A program made the position numbers and the translations under genes. Shown here in pieces: positions 57,001 through 58,544 of a stretch of DNA of 58,544 bases; position 1 is the first letter of the stretch; each line of letters opens with the position of its first letter. The stretch covers positions 1 through 58,544 of the forward strand of contig UQDI01000011.1 of NCBI GenBank assembly GCA_900539725.1, written 5' to 3'. The notes under the pieces are model-generated. The model did no database searches, had not been told where the DNA came from, and saw only the letters and a list, made by a program, of their open reading frames with translations. This stretch comes from an uncultured Eubacteriales bacterium. GTDB taxonomy: Bacteria; Bacillota; Clostridia; Tissierellales; Peptoniphilaceae.

Positions 57001-58285
57001 CTATATTTACATTATCAACCCATGAATTATCCGAAGAATCCATAAAACCTGCTGCGTAGGCATTGTCGTAACCAGTTGCGTAAATAGATCCACCAATGTT
57101 TATATCTACATTTTCAATGTATCCACATTCCCTTAAAACTTTGTATTTGCCATTTTTAAATAGTTCAGTCCTCGTCTTAGTCCATACAGTATCACCGGCT
57201 TCATCTTTGTAGTAATCTGCATCATCTGAACACCACAAAAATCCAAATGCTCCAGTAGAATAATTTTTACCACCAGCTAGCATTTTTTTATAAGTATTAT
57301 CAAGATTTGCAGCTTCAGAAGAACCAATATCTCCAGCAATATTTACTTTTATATTGTTTAAATTAGTTCTGTTAACTTTAACACCAAAACCTGTTGCCAT
57401 TGAACCAATAAAATTACCAATAAAATGGTTGTTTAAAAGTATTGACCAACGATTACTATTTTCATCCCATGGTAGCACTTGAGGAACAACCGATCCATTT
57501 ACATTTACTGTAATATTCTCTACTAAACCATTTGCTATTGTATATCCTTGGTCATCTTTTGACTGCATTGAAGATATAAGATCTACAAAAGGGTAGCCTA
57601 CAACATCACCATCAATTACTAGATCTAAATTTTTTATTTGTGTCTTGCCAGATATAATTAATCCAAACAATGGAAAAGCTTTCATACCTTGTTCAGGCTT
57701 TATAGTAATTGTATGACCGTTACCATCAAAGATAAATTCAGAATCATCTGCTGTTTGATTTTCATCGTTAATAGAATTTCCAAAAGACATGATTCCAGTT
57801 TGTATGTAGTCATGCTTGTCAGAAAAATAAGCATCTGCTAAATCTATTGTAATGTCACTTTCAAGCTTATAATTATTGTTCTTTAAAACAAGATGCTTTC
57901 CATTGTCTATTCTTAAATAACGTTGTACCTCTACTTTCTTTAATGCATTTTTTAAATCATCAAATGATGATATTGTAACAGGTTCAGTCGATGAAACCAT
58001 TGGCGGAACATATTCATCACTTATTTCAAGTCCATCGCCTAAGTCTTCATTTTGATCATCTTCTTTGATTGTCACCTCTGGCTCATTTGCCTCTTCAATC
58101 GCAAAATCTTCTTCTACTGGCTCTGGCTCGTCTACTACTGGCTCATCTGCAATTGCGTTTGGGTCTTCCATCGGCATCTCTTCAATGTCTGATAGATTCC
58201 AAGCGTATGCTGTAAATGAGTTTGCACATAGAGAAAATACCATCATTAATGCTAGTAGTAATCCCATCACTTTCTTTTTACTCAT
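54050..58285 (-). CDS. SLH-domain surface protein with beta-helix-like repeats
   Basis: A 1411-residue exported protein. Residues 1-28 are a signal peptide (KKK, hydrophobic core, AYA cleavage). An acidic Glu/Asp/Pro segment follows (about 30-95). The long central part (about 100-1060) has many irregular 'NNTVNI', 'NITVNVNG' and 'NDISYGDI' strands, as in right-handed parallel beta-helix proteins. A Pro-rich hinge (TPPPTPKPSEPS) and a Listeria-Bacteroides-type repeat ('RRRGYIFRGW...TTLYAIW', about 1120-1180) precede three SLH domains over the last 210 residues ('GYPNGTVRPNGSITRAEAA', 'GYPDGRFRPNAPITRAEF', 'GYPDGLFRPDANITRAEAA'). SLH domains bind pyruvylated wall polymer. Likely an adhesin or S-layer-associated protein (inference). 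AGGAGG precedes the ATG. Confidence 0.92.
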   Translation of the reverse strand: MSKKKVMGLLLALMMVFSLCANSFTAYAWNLSDIEEMPMEDPNAIADEPVVDEPEPVEEDFAIEEANEPEVTIKEDDQNEDLGDGLEISDEYVPPMVSSTEPVTISSFDDLKNALKKVEVQRYLRIDNGKHLVLKNNNYKLESDITIDLADAYFSDKHDYIQTGIMSFGNSINDENQTADDSEFIFDGNGHTITIKPEQGMKAFPLFGLIISGKTQIKNLDLVIDGDVVGYPFVDLISSMQSKDDQGYTIANGLVENITVNVNGSVVPQVLPWDENSNRWSILLNNHFIGNFIGSMATGFGVKVNRTNLNNIKVNIAGDIGSSEAANLDNTYKKMLAGGKNYSTGAFGFLWCSDDADYYKDEAGDTVWTKTRTELFKNGKYKVLRECGYIENVDINIGGSIYATGYDNAYAAGFMDSSDNSWVDNVNIEIDGDIKTVLLGGTEGNSLYGNGMMETSYAVGFAESIMNLTNSKLSANNLIMDVSDAYQKKVNGNTQNLVTSLCGIGYDSGAGNLIRLVNNTVNIREKMEAKTSINLIANSGFYNTWNSNSKDGVNWAHFFEDNEITIGEIDLKQNSNYALQYYGLGEKFRTGTLSDREVKEGYKPLEEVSAKNNTLNVGKLTLTNQGGYSKVYPSFFNAANAKNNDISYGDITVVSRDGVFSGLGNIINDEPRENNGINEITENNKLDLGDITIAGINFQTISLGASIIDSGKTMKNNKIKAGDVIVKLGGFNNQGQLTSQNSKTLYFGGLSYFNKGLIDDNHIFVKDIDILNTSTTYSGLGAAFNKGEMKDSTILVDKDVKIGSVGTLYEGLFTGYSKGGDFANCHAQINGITSLGVSQGVGRYFGSFGGWLANTNVKNSSALIFNGYSPFAFYMDGGTLDGVANYSDEGNWKFMSGLLASSNQNNKPTIKNSTYIVNRVFEYTDNEGIKQKQNNEDSIVYRDDNVSSDTTNNYIIIVGEEGEDEYNRVAYKLEKRKATEDEMGPSMPEVWAKGKDAKPVGKINIAKRTFQDKYWGDKAGEYKTGQDEKDFYYMNENPDNLKIISYGRFTDIVESSGAISGKASLENYYNRHVGLRVADGPIYDLLGIKGYPIVEEQEPTPPPTPKPSEPSTVILTLDENHRSGKITNIEVEVGDLIEPHLYIPRRRGYIFRGWSYDQKHLNEVKPEDRIYSDTTLYAIWKRAEEERVEEPEEIKGDDHKAYIFGYPNGTVRPNGSITRAEAAAMLARLLNIESIGSAAKPQFTDTESSWYNKAINAVVFRGIMKGYPDGRFRPNAPITRAEFTQMISTIDNKPYGVAPFADVPGHWAERAIGSEYQAKRITGYPDGLFRPDANITRAEAAVILNKIFERKYDNLSLLKCKNPQMIKRFTDLDETFWGWNDMVEATNSHEYVRRYKEDVLKRLEEDWLLIK

Positions 58286-58382
58286 ACTATCCCTCCTAAA
58301 TAAGTAAGTGGTCTAAGTTAAGACCTTCGTATTAAATTTTTACTTTATTTTGATATACAAATATATCTACATAACTACCTTT

Positions 58383-58444
58383 ATCATATCACCCCCCCCT
58401 AGAATAATCAAGCTTTGAGCGTTTTTGTAACAAGACTGTAACAA
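58383..58444 (-). promoter_or_regulatory. SLH gene promoter with poly-G spacer and direct-repeat operator
   Basis: Minus-strand TTGATT (58411-58406), 17-bp spacer, TATGAT (58388-58383). Eight consecutive G (58399-58392 on the minus strand) sit inside the spacer. Upstream, TGTAACAA occurs twice (58426-58433 and 58437-58444) with 11-bp spacing. The 5'-UTR is about 90 bases and contains a GATATA/TATATC hairpin. Confidence 0.72.
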
Positions 58445-58459
58445 ATGCACAATAAATAT

Positions 58460-58483
58460 CCCCCGGCCTAGCCGGGGGTTTTT
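58460..58483 (+). terminator. GC-rich hairpin with T5
   Basis: CCCCCGGC (58460-58467), loop CTA, GCCGGGGG (58471-58478), then T5 on the plus strand. The minus-strand tail is ATATTTATT. It most likely closes a minus-strand gene from beyond the right edge, or works in both directions. Confidence 0.65.
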
Positions 58484-58484
58484 C

Positions 58485-58544
58485 TCATGCGGCCCAAAGG
58501 GCCTGTATTACTAGCCACGCCTCAAGGACGTTGGTTAATCTGTC
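58485..58544 (-). CDS. Possible C-terminal end of a gene beyond the window
   Basis: An open minus-strand frame enters at the right edge and ends in TGA (58487-58485) just before the hairpin. Its last residues read EAWLVIQALWAA. The sequence is more GC-rich than its surroundings and contains a GGCCC/GGGCC hairpin, so it could instead be structured RNA. Only 19 codons are visible. Confidence 0.25.
   Translation of the reverse strand, partial: DRLTNVLEAWLVIQALWAA

Overview
The window looks like chromosome of a low-GC, Gram-positive anaerobe, most likely a Tissierellia/Peptoniphilaceae-type coccus (inference). The support is an AT-rich sequence with strong AGGAGG ribosome sites, the [FeFe]-hydrogenase maturation genes hydE/hydG/hydF, ferrous-iron uptake (Feo), ferritin, thiol peroxidase, amino-acid and peptide oriented genes (two PepC aminopeptidases, an M20 amidohydrolase), and an S-layer-homology (SLH) surface protein. 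No rRNA, tRNA, CRISPR array or intact prophage was seen.

Layout. 1-6.4 kb: two tandem C1 aminopeptidases, ferritin, and a feoA-feoA-feoB-small Cys protein operon behind a promoter with a DtxR-like palindrome. 7-10 kb: a MacB-like ABC transporter. 10.4-12.9 kb: two overlapping membrane-protein genes with low-complexity tails of opposite charge. 13-16.6 kb: a heterodimeric ABC exporter. 17.1-21.8 kb: a five-gene peptide/nickel-family importer behind a cobalamin riboswitch with its own terminator and promoter. 22-26.5 kb: an operon of a PflA-like radical SAM protein, hydE, hydG and hydF. 26.6-27.1 kb: a toxin-antitoxin pair. 28-32.7 kb: an MBOAT/SGNH O-acylation pair, then a pgi-cupin-Crp operon.

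33-45.2 kb is a visibly more AT-rich accessory block. It holds two complete two-component plus ABC (BceRSAB-like) detoxification modules, a PadR/DUF2812 pair, an XRE antitoxin-like gene, and a truncated relaxase that marks past conjugative-element activity. 45.4-53.5 kb: tpx, M20 hydrolase plus KdgT-like permease, lrgAB, degV, and divergent pdxR/pdxS. 54-58.3 kb: a 1411-residue SLH surface protein whose promoter carries a run of eight G in the -35/-10 spacer.

The most unusual content is intergenic. At least three repeat families (called C, D and E here) recur just downstream of stop codons. Their stems change sequence between copies but stay complementary. The short D hairpin lies in the sense orientation of the upstream gene in all six copies. 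They look like conserved 3'-UTR RNA structures or REP-like elements rather than coding DNA. Together with the riboswitch-controlled importer, the candidate phase-variable SLH promoter and the oppositely charged membrane-protein pair, these are the best leads.
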